Positions 27,601-40,138 of a DNA stretch of 64,000 nucleotides are shown here, one piece after another. Below the pieces are notes generated by a model. The model was not told the origin of the DNA, did not search any database, and saw only the letters and a list, made by a program, of their open reading frames with translations. The stretch is from contig RPFO01000050.1 in NCBI GenBank assembly GCA_009746045.1, positions 1,971,368 to 2,035,367 on the forward strand. Reading direction: 5' to 3'. Made by a program: the position numbers and the translations under genes. The stretch comes from Mesostigma viride (taxonomy: Eukaryota > Streptophyta > Mesostigmatophyceae > Mesostigmatales > Mesostigmataceae). The first letter of the stretch is position 1; each line of letters opens with the position of its first letter.

Positions 27601-30600
27601 CCACCCCTGCACCAACAGGCCCTAGGCTCGCCGCGGCCGGGGTACTAGGAACCGCCGCCGACGGCCCCTGGCGGCTCCCCGCCGGTGCCGCTTGGGGACT
27701 CGTGGGATAAGTCGGCGTCGTAGTTTCACTGTCACTGGGTTGGGCTCCATGGGCTGGACTTTGGCCGCCCGATGAGGGCTGACTACCAGCACCATCACCA
27801 TCCGCATTGCTGGCATAAGGGTCAGGTAAATCCCCCGGCCATGTTGTCACCGCATCGGCCCCGCTCATGGTTGCGGACGCGCCCAGCATGCCTGCGCCAG
27901 CGCCAGGCCCAGCCGCCCCCGCCACCCCACCCGCAGTGTGCTGGGCCTCCAGCGCGGCCAGCTTTGCCTGCAGATCAGCCACCTGTTGCTGCAGCTGCGC
28001 GGCGGTGGCCATCTCCATCTGCGACGGCCCGGGCAGCCTCGGCGTGCTGGCCAGCTGGGGCATCATCGCCTCGGCATGATTGAGCGACATGCCCTGCCGT
28101 ACGCGCGCCAGCTCGGCCTCCTGCACCGCCAGCTTGGCCATCAACGCGGTCATCTGGTGGAACCCCGCCGTTGCCACCATGTCGTCCGCCGGCATCCCGA
28201 CATGTGGCAGCGGGCGCTGGCCCCAGCCACCCAGACCGGCACCATGCGCGCCCGGCCACCCTAATGCCATTCCCCCACCGACGGCAGACGGGCCCCAGGG
28301 GTCCGTGGGGCTGACTGACCCACCGGCAGGGAATCCCCATTGGTCGGTGTGGGCGGCCCCGCTGGCCCCGAAACCCTCCCCTTGCATGCTGGCATCCCGC
28401 CCGTTGGCCCCCGGCTCCCTGCTGAACCCCATGCGCACGTATTTGTACCCGCGCGCCTCTGGGTACTGGATGACCACGGTGTCGATCACGTTTGGCATCG
28501 CCAGCTTGGGGTCGGCGGGGGCACCGCCGGGGCCGGGGGGCGGCGGGTGGTACTTGGCCCAGTCGTCCACGGAGGTGTACGTGTGGCCGTTCATGGAGAT
28601 GGAAAGCTGGATGGCGGTCGGGCTCACGCGGTTGAGGCGCAGGGAGATGAGCACGTCATGGCCGAGGGGGGCGCCGAAGCAGGAGTCGCCCTGCATGCCC
28701 ACGTTGAGGATGCTGGTGGAGGGAAGCAAGGGGGGGAGGGGGGGAGGCAAGCGAGGGGGGGAGGCATGAGGCACGGGAGTCGGGAGGGCAAGGGAGGGGG
28801 GGGGGAGCCATGGGGGTGGAGAAGGCAAGGGAGGGGGAGCAGGCCTGGGGGGGTGGGAGGGCAAAGGAGGGGTGAGGCAAGGGATTCAACTAACTAAATT
28901 AATCATGTGCACTTAAGGGAGTGAAGTTCCACCATGGGGTGCAAACAGTGAATGTAGGTACCGTCGACCGCTAGTAACGAAGGAGGGACTCATAGGCTTT
29001 GCTGGATGCTAAGAGCCAAGGAATGGGGGAGGGCAAGGGACAGGGGACGGGAGGATGGAGAGGGGGGCCGAGGCAAAGGGGAAGGCAAAGGCAGCAAGGG
29101 AAATGCAGAGGCCGCAAGGACCGATGTTTAACACCACGAAAAGGCGCACACAAAGGCGGAAGCAAGCCGTCCTTGCGGCTGGACAAAAGGCAAGGCAAGG
29201 CTGCAACACGCAAGGCTGTAACAAGCAAGGCTGCAACAAGCAAGGCTGCAACAAGCAAGGCTGCAACAAGCAAGGCTGCAACAAGCAAGGCTGCAACAAG
29301 CAAGGCTGCAACAAGCAAGGCTGCAACACACAAGGCTGCAACACGCAAGGCTGGAAACGACAGGAGCATGTGGCTCACAGAATACATCCAAAGGGGATGA
29401 GTGGGTGAGCATCCGCACGCGGGCAGGGGAGGGTAAGCAGAACACACAACCATAGCCCTGCCATGAGGTGTGTTATGTGTGTTATGTGTGTTATGTGTGT
29501 TATGTGTGTTATGTGTGTTAGCTGTGTAATGTGTGTTAGCTGTCTAATGTGTGTTGGCTGTCTAATGTGTGTTATGTGTGTTATGTGTGCTATGTGTGTT
29601 ATGTGTGTTATGTGTGTTATGTGTGTTATGTGTGTTATGTGTGTTATGTGTGTTATGTGTGTTATGTGCGGTATGTGTGTTATGTGTGTTATGTGTGTTA
29701 TGTGTGTTATGTGTGTTATGTGTGTTATGTGTGTTATGTGTGTTATGTGTGTTAGCTGTGTAATGTGTGTTAGCTGTCTAATGTGTGTTAGCTGTCTAAT
29801 GTGTGTTATGTGTGTTATGTGTGCTATGTGTGTTATGTGTGTTATGTGTGTTATGTGTGTTATGTGTGTTATGTGTGTTATGTGTGTTATGTGTGTTATG
29901 TGTGTTATGTGTGTTATGTGTGTTATGTGTGTTATGTGTGTTATGTGTGTTATGTGTGTTACGTGTGTTACGTGTGTTACGTGTGTTACGTGTGTTACGT
30001 GTGTTATGTGTGTTATGTGTGTTATGTGTGTTATGTGTCTAATGTGTGTTATGTGTGTTATGTGTGTTATGTGTGTTATGTGTGTTATGTGTGTTATGTG
30101 TGTTACGTGTGTTACGTGTGTTACGTGTGTTACGTGTGTTACGTGTGTTATGTGTGTTATGTGTGTTATGTGTGTTATGTGTGTTATGTGTGTTATGTGT
30201 GTTATGTGTGTTATGTGTGTTATGTGTGTTACGTGTGTTACGTGTGTTACGTGTGTTACGTGTGTTACGTGTGTTATGTGTGTTATGTGTGTTATGTGTG
30301 TTATGTGTGTTATGTGTGTTATGTGTGTTATGTGTGTTATGTGTGTTATGTGTGTTATGTGTGTTATGTGTCTTATGTGTGTTATGTGTGTTGTGTGTGT
30401 TATGTGTGTTATGTGTGTTATGTGTGTTAGCTGTCTAATGTGTGTTAGCTGTCTAATGTGTCTTATGTGTGTTATGTGTGTTATGTATGTTAAGTGTGTT
30501 ATGTGTGTTATGTGTGTTATGTGTGTTATGTGTGTTATGTGTGTTATGTGTGTTATGTGTGTTATGTGTGTTATGTGTGTTATGTGTGTTATGTGTGTTA

Positions 30601-32335
30601 TGTGTGTTATGTGTGTTATGTGTGTTATGTGTGTTATGTGTGTTATGTGTGTTAGCTGTGTAATGTGTGTTAGCTGTCTAATGTGTGTTAGCTGTCTAAT
30701 GTGTGTTATGTGTGTTATGTGTGCTATGTGTGTTATGTGTGTTATGTGTGTTATGTGTGTTATGTGTGTTATGTGTGTTATGTGTGTTATGTGTGTTATG
30801 TGTGTTATGTGTGTTATGTGTGTTATGTGTGTTATGTGTGTTATGTGTGTTATGTGTGTTATGTGTGTTATGTGTGTTATGTGTGTTACGTGTGTTATGT
30901 GTGTTATGTGTGTTATGTGTGTTATGTGTGTATGTGTGTTATGTGTGTTATGTGTGTTATGTGTGTTATGTGTGTATGTGTGTTATGCGTGTAAAGGAAA
31001 GTGGCTCTGTGGGATGGGTAGAGAAAGGTGGGGGGGAGAGCATGTTCTATGTTTCTAACTATGCGTGTGAGGTGCCGTGAAGCGGTCGGTCACGGGGATC
31101 CAGCCGCCGCGAACGATAATAGATGTGCCTTGGGCTTGCTTTATGTTTCTAGACAATTGCCGGGTTGGGAATATCCTAGGTGTGGCATGTGCGACGCGCG
31201 CTGGGCATGCGCCAGGCCCATACAGCTTGGCGCCCAACATTTTCAGAATACAACCCCCCTTTCAGCCAGCAACCTGAACAGCAGCAGGGGCTAGCCCCTC
31301 TCGACACGCGTACCCGAAGAGTCCCTTGTTGATCCAGGGCGCGCGCCGGTACATCCCGCACGGGATGTTCCAGTGAGATTCCGGGAACTCAAACGGCTGC
31401 GCGGCCGTGCTGACGTGCGGGCTGACCGCAAAGTGATACCCTCTGTACGCAGCAAAGGGTAAGCTCGATAGCTGCTCCTCGGCGCGCACCTCGGCGACAT
31501 CTGGCGCGAATCCGTCGCTCATGATGGGTGTGGTCCCTGCCGAGTCGTACAACCCGATCCGGAAATCGCCAGATCCCCAGAGACAGCTAGGCGACTGCGC
31601 GGCGCACGCGCCCGCCATGCGGCAGTAGCCGTCGACCACGGCCGGGTTGCACACGTTCTCCCCAAAGCTCTTCCAGGTGAAGGACTTCTCGACGACGTCC
31701 CCAACGCGGGCGATGCTCTCGCCCGGCACATGGGTCAGCACGACCTCCCCTTTGGCTGGCTTACGCCACATGAGCGTGTCGTCGACGTCCACGAAGAACC
31801 GGCCGTGGACCGCGTTGGAGTACCAGGGCGTGTGGAAGGGCGGCATTTGATTGCTGTGATCCTGGCGCACGCCACCGACAGGCCCCTGCTGAGCATGGGC
31901 TGCATGGGTGGGTGTTTGGGAGATGTGGGAAGAAAGCCCGGAAGAGTCGGGAGAGCCCGCCTCCGTGGTTTCACCGTGGACATTTTCAGGCAGCTGATCT
32001 GGAAACGAGCTGGAGTCATCCTGGCCCTCCTCTGGCAGTTGCGCTAATGGACCAGGCGTTGGACGCAGATGTTTCTTCAAGATGGCTTCACTAGCAGCCG
32101 CCTGGGCGAGCCCGGCGTGGCCAGCCGCCTGCGCCAGCTTGGCCTGCCTCGCCCGGTTGGCCCTTCGGTTCGCGCCGAAAGAGGCAGCGCTGCGAACATC
32201 ATGTATAGGCCGCCTTGCAAAGCCGTCGCTGTTCGAGTTTTGTACCACCTGAAGTTTAATCTCGTCGTCCTTGCTTGCCACCGCGGAAAGCGTACCAAGC
32301 CAGATAGCGAGCAGGCTAAGGGCAAACAGCTTCAT
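24669..32335 (-). CDS. Secreted two-domain protein of unknown family (3 exons, 1457 aa)
   Basis: Exons on the minus strand: 32335-31314, 28712-25779, 25086-24669; both junctions are GT-AG with matching phase. A signal peptide (MKLFALSLLAIWLGTLSAVA, residues 1-20) supports the start, although the frame is open upstream to 32461. Residues ~165-445 and ~1165-1457 are two copies of one domain: 'PPF.(S/T).WY', 'R.GDVV.KSF.W.S', 'GYCR', 'GSGDFRIGL', 'SDGFA', 'YRGYHF', 'IPCG.YR', 'CFGAPLG', 'SMNGHTY', 'DTVVIQYP'. Six cysteines are conserved, suggesting three disulfides. The pattern recalls LamG/concanavalin-like beta-sandwiches, by impression only. The linker (~450-1165) is Ala/Gly/Pro/Gln-rich with basic patches. 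Likely a cell-wall, scale or matrix protein. Copy 2 has an intron that copy 1 lacks at the matching 'R-GYHF' site. Confidence 0.85.
25087..25115 (-). other. Poly-C tract at 3' splice site
   Basis: On the transcribed strand a run of about 17 C (plus-strand G run, about 25097-25114) lies 10-27 bases before the exon 3 acceptor CTCCAG. Confidence 0.8.
28713..28900 (-). other. ~170-nt polypyrimidine tract at 3' splice site
   Basis: On the minus strand the last ~170 bases of intron 1 are almost entirely C and T, with CCCTCCC blocks, up to the CACCAG acceptor at 28713. The translated 'SHPPRPAPPPLP' frame here is intron, not protein. Confidence 0.8.
29205..29352. repeat. 15-bp minisatellite (AAGGCTGCAACAAGC)
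   Basis: About ten copies with small changes at the edges (CACGC, CACAC), inside intron 1 of the secreted-protein gene. Confidence 0.95.
29463..30990. repeat. 1.5-kb array of a 9-bp unit (TTATGTGTG)
   Basis: About 170 copies of TTATGTGTG with higher-order structure: blocks of TTACGTGTG (usually five at a time) and TTAGCTGTC/TTAGCTGTG recur in the same order, for example near 29515-29590, 29750-29830 and 30650-30730. On the sense strand of the host gene it reads as CACACATAA. Because the unit is a multiple of three, every plus frame is open but not coding. It lies within intron 1 of the secreted-protein gene. Confidence 0.97.
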
Positions 32336-33044
32336 TGTCGTTCTGTCCACGGTTCGAGAAGGCAGGCCACCTGAAATTTTCCCTCGGAGGAAGGGCAGCC
32401 GTTGCATGGCATCCGGAATTCCTCCTAAGATATGCCGAAGAGCATATCTACGAGCATTCAAACGAGGATTGGTTGTGGGGCCTCCTAGACTCGCGCACTA
32501 GTCGTGCGCGAAGACGCCTATTTCCTCGACATTCCTCAGCGACCAGGAAGACATTTCTCGCCGGGCCATTGACACCGTTGTGCCTCCTTCCCGTTGCCAG
32601 TCATGGCATGTCGACCATTGGGCCCATGGTCCAAGCAGGCTTCCAAATGTACAAGGGAAAAAAGCCAAGTCCGACGTACGCGAACCGCATGGACCGATAA
32701 ATTTCGCCTTGTGAAACGCACTAAAATCAACTTTGACGTAGGACGATAGCTCGTTACTGCGCCGTCGACATACTATCTTACATTCTGCTTGCCATCCGTC
32801 GCACCTCAATGTGCGTCATGCTTCTGTCTGCAATTTTCAACCTGCCTGCGTGCGCAATGCTTTTATTTTACAGCCTTCGCCTTTAGAATACATCCATGTC
32901 CTAATTACGCCGCACCATGCCAATCTGACAACTTGAAGTATGGTATCAAGTACAAGTGTATGTAACGTGCGATGAAACGTTCACTTTCGTCGGCGGAGCC
33001 AGGGGACAACAACAACCAGAAGAAGGGGCGAAGCCAATAACATG
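32336..33044. other. Upstream region of the secreted-protein gene
   Basis: Presumed 5' untranslated region and promoter of the minus-strand gene. The frame is open to 32461 without a better start. No TATA-like or other regulatory site could be assigned with confidence. Confidence 0.4.
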
Positions 33045-33299
33045 TACAGTCATTCCCGCGTCAAGTTAAAAATCTGGGAGTCGTAACTTAACGCGGGAAA
33101 GTAGCTTAACGATGGTAGGTAACCTTTACGGTAGAATTAGGCTAGCAGCCCACCCCCTCCTCCTCTGACGGACTTGTATACGGCAATCGACAGCTCTCGT
33201 AAAGCCCGATCCAGCTGCAGCAGGAGGGGTGACATGTCCAGCCAAAATTTCACGGGTACTAGGGTCTGGCCCCAAGGCTGCCGGTGGCTGCATTGGTCC

Positions 33300-33830
33300 G
33301 GCCCCTAAATAAATATAGGGGCTGCGGCTGAAATAGCCTGCCGGCGGGTGGTCATGGCCCCCATATGGCGAGCCTACTGCCAAAGGGAATTTGCCACGTG
33401 GCAAGTGCTCGTCTGCTGCGTTGTCTTCACACGCTTCCGCGTTGGCTACAATTCGGTTCCGCGGACACCTTTCAGCGGGGAAAGTCCCCCCGGGCTTCCG
33501 GGGCAAATTCAGCAAGCGCTGCGGAACTTCGATACTAAAATTTCGTTTTTTGTTCGTACCGTACAGCCAATCATTTTGCGCCCGGATCAAATTGTGATCT
33601 GGTCACTGAACACGAAAATTTCAGCGCGTTGGGGGGGGGCATATGGGGGCCGGCTGTCGGCGCACCGGTGGCGGCGCCCCAGGGGGGCGCTAGCATACTG
33701 GGGGCCAGCAAGTTTCATTCCGGCGGTTGGCATTGGACCCTGAGTTCAATATGGGGGCCGGACATTTCAACCTGGCGGTGGCGGTATTGGGCCCCCAAAT
33801 AGCATGGCTGTATGTTTTTTCCGGTGAAAT
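33300..33830. other. GC-rich sequence with recurring ATATGGGGGCC words
   Basis: Words such as CCCCCATATGG, ATATGGGGGCCGG and GGCGGTGGC recur with irregular spacing. No gene was recognised. Confidence 0.5.
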
Positions 33831-33929
33831 GGGTGTTAGTTTATTTCCATATAACAGTTAAGGTGACCCAGGTATGCCAAAACTGAATAGCCTGAAATGC
33901 CTAGTTTTGCCTAAATTGGGGTGCCCGCA

Positions 33930-36900
33930 TTAATAAGGCGCGCCCTGCGACCAAGGTAGCCATTGTACTGTAGATATATCGTCATCCGGCATACGTGTAA
34001 AGACCTGGTTCATGCCCATGAGTGCATGGAAGACTTCCAGGGGGCTGGGGGTGTCATTGTTAGGGCCCGGGTCCCATACTTTGTGTTGTTCCGTCGCCAG
34101 GAGCCAGTAACGACGCATAGCCAGGTTCCAAGAGGAGATAAACCGGCGGACCACGGCACCTCTCGTGTACGCGGCACGTAACGTGAATACGGTCTCGTTG
34201 CGAACTTGCCATATGGTGTGAAGCATCGTCGTGCGTAGCCATATCCATGCCATCTGGTTGGCTGTGAGGCTCGCGTCCCGTAATCCCGTGATGCCGAAAA
34301 TAACCGTAGATAGTGTGACGGTGGTGGGGGGAGCTGTAATAGCCATCCACTTGGCCCATATACCCAGCAGCCATTGCCAAACCCCTGCGAGTTGGCAGTC
34401 CAGAAATCTGTGCTCAATTGTTTCATCTGGAAAGTTGCATAAGCACGCCGCCGCGTGGGAGTACCGGTGGTGCAATTGGGAATTGACCCCGATGGCCCGA
34501 TGCATAAGCAGGTGCTGGACGTCGGTGGCCCGTTTGTCAACCAATGGGTGATCAACTGCCAAGGTAATGTTCTTGATCCAGGTGTAGCCCGGCCACTCGG
34601 GGTGCCAGCGCAGGCGACCCGGGTGCATCCTATGATTTTTATGTAGAAGTAGCCGGTATCCCCAGTCTGCCGTGTACTCGAAAAGGCACTTCGTCATGGG
34701 GGTGCCGCCAGATGTGAGGACCCACCCAAATTCTAGCGGGTCTAGAGCAAGCGTGTCCAGTCGCCCTTGCCAACATGTAGCCATGTGGTGTCGCGTATCA
34801 CTGTGGTGGGGTCCAAGGGTAACATGCACGCCTGTGACAGTGACCACGGGACCACTCGAATGCGGTGACATTGAAATGCTGGAATGTAGGCGTACGATGT
34901 AATCAATTTGCCGAGAAGTCCTTGACCGTCGGGTGTCTCCTGGAGCAATTGTATGGTAACGCCCGTCGACGCGACCGCAACGATGCAGCCCTTATGTATG
35001 GACGTGTCGCGATCCGGGTAATAGCTCACCCATTCCCCGACTTGTAGGGGTTTGCGTGGGGTTGTCATGAGGGTATGCCATCCTGCGGGAATTGCTTGTA
35101 GAAGGTTGTCCCAAGCTGGTCGGCTGGGCATGTTTGCGATCCACGCACTGATTTCCGTGTATGTTAGGAGGCGATATCGGTCACCGTCAGCCGCGTATAA
35201 ATCGATGATTCGCGTAACCGGCGGGTTGGCCGTCAAAAAGCCCTCATATGGGTTGCGGCCGCTTAAAACACCAAACACATTATGCTCACTATCGCGCAGC
35301 AAATCATTGAAATATAATGGTTGGCGTGCCACCTCTTCCCGCGTGGTAGGGTGAGCAATTCTGTCCGGTTTTAGGTTCTTATAACCTTTCCACATACGTG
35401 CCCAGTACCATGATAAGCCTTTATACGAAGTGAGCGCACATGTAAGTATTGCTGCCCCCAAGTGCCATGATGTACCATTGTTGTGGGTATAGGTTGTGGC
35501 GAAAGCTTCTTGTGCCAACATACAACCAGGGTGTGCGTTTACGCCTATGAAAGCGGTTAGGATCTGTTTGGTGTACACTGACCATAAGCGCCACTCCATA
35601 TTATGTAAGCCCAAGCCTCCTTGAACCCATGGCATATAGGACATGTCCCGATCGATCCATCCCGGCACCGTGTGTGTTATGATACCCTGCTGTTTCCAAA
35701 CAAAATTGCTGCCGATTCGTTGGATGATCTTGGTGGTGTACTCGTTAGGTGGGTGACCTTGGCAGTAGTAGAGCACTTTGGAGAATAACATTTGGTTGGT
35801 GATGAGGACCCTGCCCCGTAGGCTGAGACGGGGAACCGCTGCCCATCTTGATGCCGCTTGGAGCATGCCTGTGAGTTTGCCACTGTGTGTTGTGTTGTCA
35901 TACAAAAAGGTGGGGTGTTCAGCAAGACGTCCATCCATAGTGCAACCGATAGGGCAGTTGTGTAATAGGTGGTGACCGTCTGGCTGGACCCATGTCACAG
36001 GCAGATTAGGGAGTGATAAGCGGGGGGAGGATCCTCTCCCGATGTGCAGCCCCGTGGACTTTTGCACGTTACACCGCTGTTGAGAGGCCATAGAGTATGT
36101 CGTGATATTCTCCATGATAGCATGCACATCGGTAGTGGAGGTGCAGACATTAGTGGTGTCATCAACATAAGCAGTTTGGAACAAACCTCGCGGTTTACCT
36201 TGGATGGGGAAGCCCCTGATCCTGTTGTCGCGAGCGTGCAAAAAGAACAGCCCGGCATGCGCAAGAAGAAACAGGAGCGGGGACATGCAGTCGCCTTGTG
36301 GGAGTGACCTAGAGCTAGTGCCTGTGCGTGAGAAGTGCCCGTTTAGGAGTAGGGTCCATGAGAGCGATTGAATCATACCGATGGTGACATGCGTGAAAGT
36401 GCCCCAAATCCGAAACCGCGCAATGTCTTCTCGTAGTCCCAACACATGCGGTCAAAAGCTTTTTTGAAATCCCAGAATAGTATGATGCCGAGTATGTTGT
36501 GGCGCCACGCTTTTTCCACTATGTCCATAAGCATGGTAATGCTATCGTTTATGTGTAGGTTAGCGCGGAAGCCGACTTGTTCCGGACCGATTAGGTCGTC
36601 GAGTACTGTGTAAATGCGTAGTTGTAGTATTTTACTGATGATTTTGTACGCAACCGTGAGTAGTCGTATGGGACGGTAGTTTTGCCATTGAGTTTTAGAC
36701 CCCTTTTTAAATATGAGGATTAGTGCGGTTTCTGCCCAGTTGCCAGGGACGATACCTGTGCGCCATACTTCGAGGACGCATTTGTAAAAGCCGGCAGAAA
36801 GGTCGGGCCAAAACTTCCTCCAAAATTCTACAGGGATGCCGTCCACTCCGGGTGCACTACCGAGTTTGATTTTGAGCATAGCAGCCTGTGTCTCAGCTTG

Positions 36901-38330
36901 TGTGGGTGTCTGATCTAGTTCTTGCTGCTGCGTGGTGGTGAGGCGCCGTGGTATCGCCTGAAGGACTTGGTGGATAGCTTGAGGTGCTTGAGGGTGCGGT
37001 TTACTTCGGAATAGCTTCGTAAAATATTGATGACCGCTGTTTAGTATGGAATGGGTGTCGGTGTGGATGCCCTGGTCGTCGTGAATTTCAGTTATCAGCG
37101 TGTGTGTTCGTTGCTTCGGGAGGAGTGCAAAATATTCTTTATTCATTTTTTCCCCCGTTGTGTGCCACCAAAGGTTTTCCGCATCTATGGCGTTAGCGTG
37201 TCTTTCGTATCGTAGTTTGTCCAAGGCTAGCTGGGCTTGTTGCATTTTCGCCATGTCATAAGTAGTGAGTGTTTGCTTAAGTTGTAGACGATTGACAATA
37301 CGTTCGTAACATCGGTATTCATGGCCTTTCTGTTGTCTAAGCTCAGCAGTGTATTTCTTAGAAAGTTGCAGTACATGTTGTAGGCCGGCTTGCATCCATC
37401 GACAATGATCGGTATAGTGAGGGATGCTGGCCACCCACTCTCGCCAAAAAGCTTTTACTTGAGCCGTGAATGTTTGATCCCTCAATAAGTCTCGGTTGAA
37501 GCGGGGGATACCGGGTCCCCGCGTCGGTGGGGTGTGGTGCGTTAAGGTGATAATACAAGGGTAGTGGTCCGAAAGAGTGATAGAGCGATCTACCCTAGCA
37601 TGACATACAAGGTCCGCCCAAGCGTGCGTGGCATAGATTCTGTCTAGACGGCGTGTGATGCGGTGACCGTCGCGTGTTGCAAGCCAAGTGTGGTCGTTGT
37701 CCCTGGAGCGCAGTAGGTCGTGTAGGTTAAGCTCTAGTAGCTGTTCGTGAAAGGGGTTTGTACGTGATTGAGGGTGCGCCGCCATGTCTAGATTGAAATC
37801 ACCCATCAATATGACCTCCAGGCCGTGGGAAATAATGGCGTGGATCATCTGAAACATGTCTTTGAAAAAATTATGTTGTTCAGCTGGGTCGGTTGGGGCG
37901 TAAATTGAAAGAAGGTACCCCTGCTTGCTACCCCAGGTGATGTGCTGTCGTACCCAGCGGCCTTGCCATTGAGCCGCCGCCGTATCTACCGGTTGGGACC
38001 AAGTGTGGCAGGTGAGGTGTGAGGAAGCCGTTTTACGGTATTGAATCAAAGCTGTGCCCCCCTGGGTTCCTCGCGCCCAGCCCATCGACTCTCACTATTA
38101 GGAGCTAGTGCTCTCACTGCTTTGTTGGCCGTGACCCCGGGGCCTTGAATTTTATGCTCTTGCAGGCCCAGCCAGATCTCATGGGCTGGGCCGCCGTAGC
38201 CCTGCAGTAATGATGCGAGGTGAAGGGTTAATTGCTTGATACGAGTAGTATTGGGAATGCCATTAGCAGTACGTACTCCATAGCTATTGAGACCACGTAC
38301 ATTCCATGATACTATGGTGAGTTGGCTCAT
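33930..38330 (-). pseudogene. LINE ORF2: endonuclease, reverse transcriptase, zf-RVT-like C terminus
   Basis: ATG at 38330. Endonuclease motifs are 'VSWNVRGLN', 'LQEHKIQ', 'LMGDFNLD', 'RLDRIY' and 'SDHYPC'. RT motifs are 'GVDGIPVEFW', 'NYRPIRLL', 'QVGFRANL', 'LFWDFKKAFDR', 'SLPQGDCMSPLLF' and 'TAYVDDTTN' (YVDD in place of the common YADD/FADD). The C-terminal 'LCNFPDETIEHRFLDC...VWQWLLGIW' matches the zf-RVT type seen in plant LINEs. The frame breaks near 38085, 36400 and 34800, each apparently by a small indel, so the protein cannot be made as one chain. The C-terminal block 'KVWDPGPNND...FHALMG' recurs in the neighbouring truncated copies. Confidence 0.88.
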
Positions 38331-38357
38331 GTTAGTGGCGTATCAGGCAGGTCTTAC

Positions 38358-40018
38358 CTAGTCACGGTGGGCGCGGCCGCCACGTCCGTTGCGTCCGGCG
38401 CCGCCACGGATGTCCAGGCCGGTGTTGTGAGTGACCCCGGTGGCTGCCGGCCGGGCGCGCTTAGTTCCTTGCCCCGGCGCCTCCGTGTCCATGTGTTCCC
38501 CGATCTCGTCCCCCTCCTCAAGATTCTCCGGTAGGCTGAGCTCTGCCCCGTTGGCGGCGTTGGGAATGTGCTGCGGCGATCCCGGTGGCTCGGTGTCCGC
38601 GGTTGGCTGGTCCTTGCGGCGGACAGGCCTGTACTGTGGCCAGGGGGTGCTGCTGCCCTCGAAAAGTTGCTTCTTGGACGTTAGTAGCCATCGCCCGGCC
38701 GCATCCGGTATCTTGCCCGTGTCATCTGGCTGGTATGTGCCTGGGAGGAGGATCTTCACTAGGTCAATTCCCCTCCTGGGACCCCCATTCTCAACGTGGG
38801 CCATGTGAAGGGTGGGGGTTTCCGGGTTGAGTGTGACCAGTGGGTTCAGTGCCAGGCTGTCAATGTGCATCTGCGCGTCGGTCCAGAAGTCGAGTGGGCG
38901 TTGTGTTTTGTACCCACGAGGTTCCCAGACGTACAGGTAGGGTTCGTTGGCCTCGTTGAGCGGGCAGAAAATGGAGTCCTCGTTGCCGGTTGAGGTGATG
39001 AGAAGGTGGAGCTTGAGGGCAATCCTTGCCCCCGCCGGCATACCCAGGTCGTGACAGACCCTCCAGTCGGCCAGTCCGTTCCAGAGGAAGCGGTTGATAT
39101 CCTCTCCCATGGTTGTGTTCCGGCTGCCGTTGGGATCCTGGGCATTATCGGGGCGCGGTGTGGGGCCGAGGTTGGCATGAGCCATGCGGTCCTTCTTAGC
39201 CCTGTTAGCCGTGGACCTGTGCGGGCAGTCCTTAGGCTCATGTTCCCGGCTCCTCATGCAGCTGGTGCACACCGGGCGCTCCATGTCGATCTGCGTGGTG
39301 ATCTTGTGGTTGCTGGCGATCTTGCCGGAGTTGTCGTGAGTTTGCACCGTGATGATGTCCGGAATGCAGCGGGGCCTATCCTCCGAGTAGCCGCCCGGCA
39401 TGCCGTAGATCAGGTTTAGACCGTCTCCTGTAAGCCCACGTGCCGGGTCGAAGTTGGGTGTGAACCCCATGGCTGCGGAGTTCACCTTGATTTCTTCTTT
39501 TGCGGCCCGTGATGCTTTGCCTTGGACGGATTCCTCGTAGAGCGCCGGGTTCGACGGCGTGCCCCAGGGTCTGATAAGCATAGGTATCACCGCAATGTCG
39601 CGTGTTTCTGCCGGTAAGTGCGACAGAGTGAGGGTGAATTCGGCACCACTGTACTCGGGCTGGTACTGTGAAGCCGGAAGACCTTGGGGCCCACCATGAT
39701 GGACGGGTTGCCCTTGCCGTGGACGTAAGCTTTAAGAACTGCCTCAGCAGCTTCTGCGGATGGGAAGCGTACATGGAAGTTTGGTTGGTTTTTTACGCCG
39801 CCCACTATTATACCGCCCCGATCGGCCATCAGCTTCCTCAGCTCATTCCTGTCAGAGACCGAAGCATCCATGCCGTGTAGGATGATGACCAAGATTTTCT
39901 CTGTAGATGCTTGAAGCGCAGCTTTCAATTCAGGGGACGGTGGAACTTGCCATGGACAAGGTCGGTGTGGCTCATGGCGTACGGGGCCTGCGGGGCAACC
40001 ATGGAAAAGCGCAGACAA
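38358..40018 (-). pseudogene. LINE ORF1 (gag-like), one frameshift
   Basis: The upstream part (40018-39640) has an RRM-like pattern: 'KILVIILHGMD', then 'NFHVRFPSAEAAEAVL'. The downstream part (to 38358) has a CCHC knuckle CTSCMRSREHEPKDC (CX2CX5HX4C) and a basic, Gly/Arg-rich C terminus ending 'GRGGRAHRD'. Reading 'LTLSHLPAETRDIAVIPMLI' across 39660-39570 shows that the two frames were once one, broken near 39620-39660. ORF1 proteins of this clade bind the element's RNA. No ATG was identified at the very start. Confidence 0.75.
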
Positions 40019-40138
40019 ACCACAAACGAGGAAGAATGTCAGTGTCGGGTGGTGGTGGGGTGCCGGAATTGAGCTGATGGGTGATGACCATGGGTGAAAG
40101 CCTCATTGCCTTGCCGTGTCTAGCAATGACGGCAGATC

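Larger units (their letters stand above)
33930..40018 (-). mobile_element. L1-like LINE, near full length, several frameshifts
   Basis: Order on the minus strand: ORF1 (gag-like, RRM-like segment and zinc knuckle), a 24-bp gap, then ORF2 (endonuclease, RT, C-terminal zf-RVT-like domain). The architecture and the 'LVSWNVRGLN'-type start of ORF2 match plant/algal L1-clade elements. At least four frame breaks make this copy inactive. The coding region ends at 33930, with a short 3' end of undetermined limit. Confidence 0.9.

Noticed and set aside
25748-28864. Single 1038-codon gene
   Set aside because: Both ends of the frame run into intron sequence. Domain alignment and splice phase place exon 2 at 28712-25779.
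29463-31058. 531-codon Met-Cys-Val repeat frame
   Set aside because: A 9-bp repeat is open in all three plus frames, and it lies inside an intron of the minus-strand gene.
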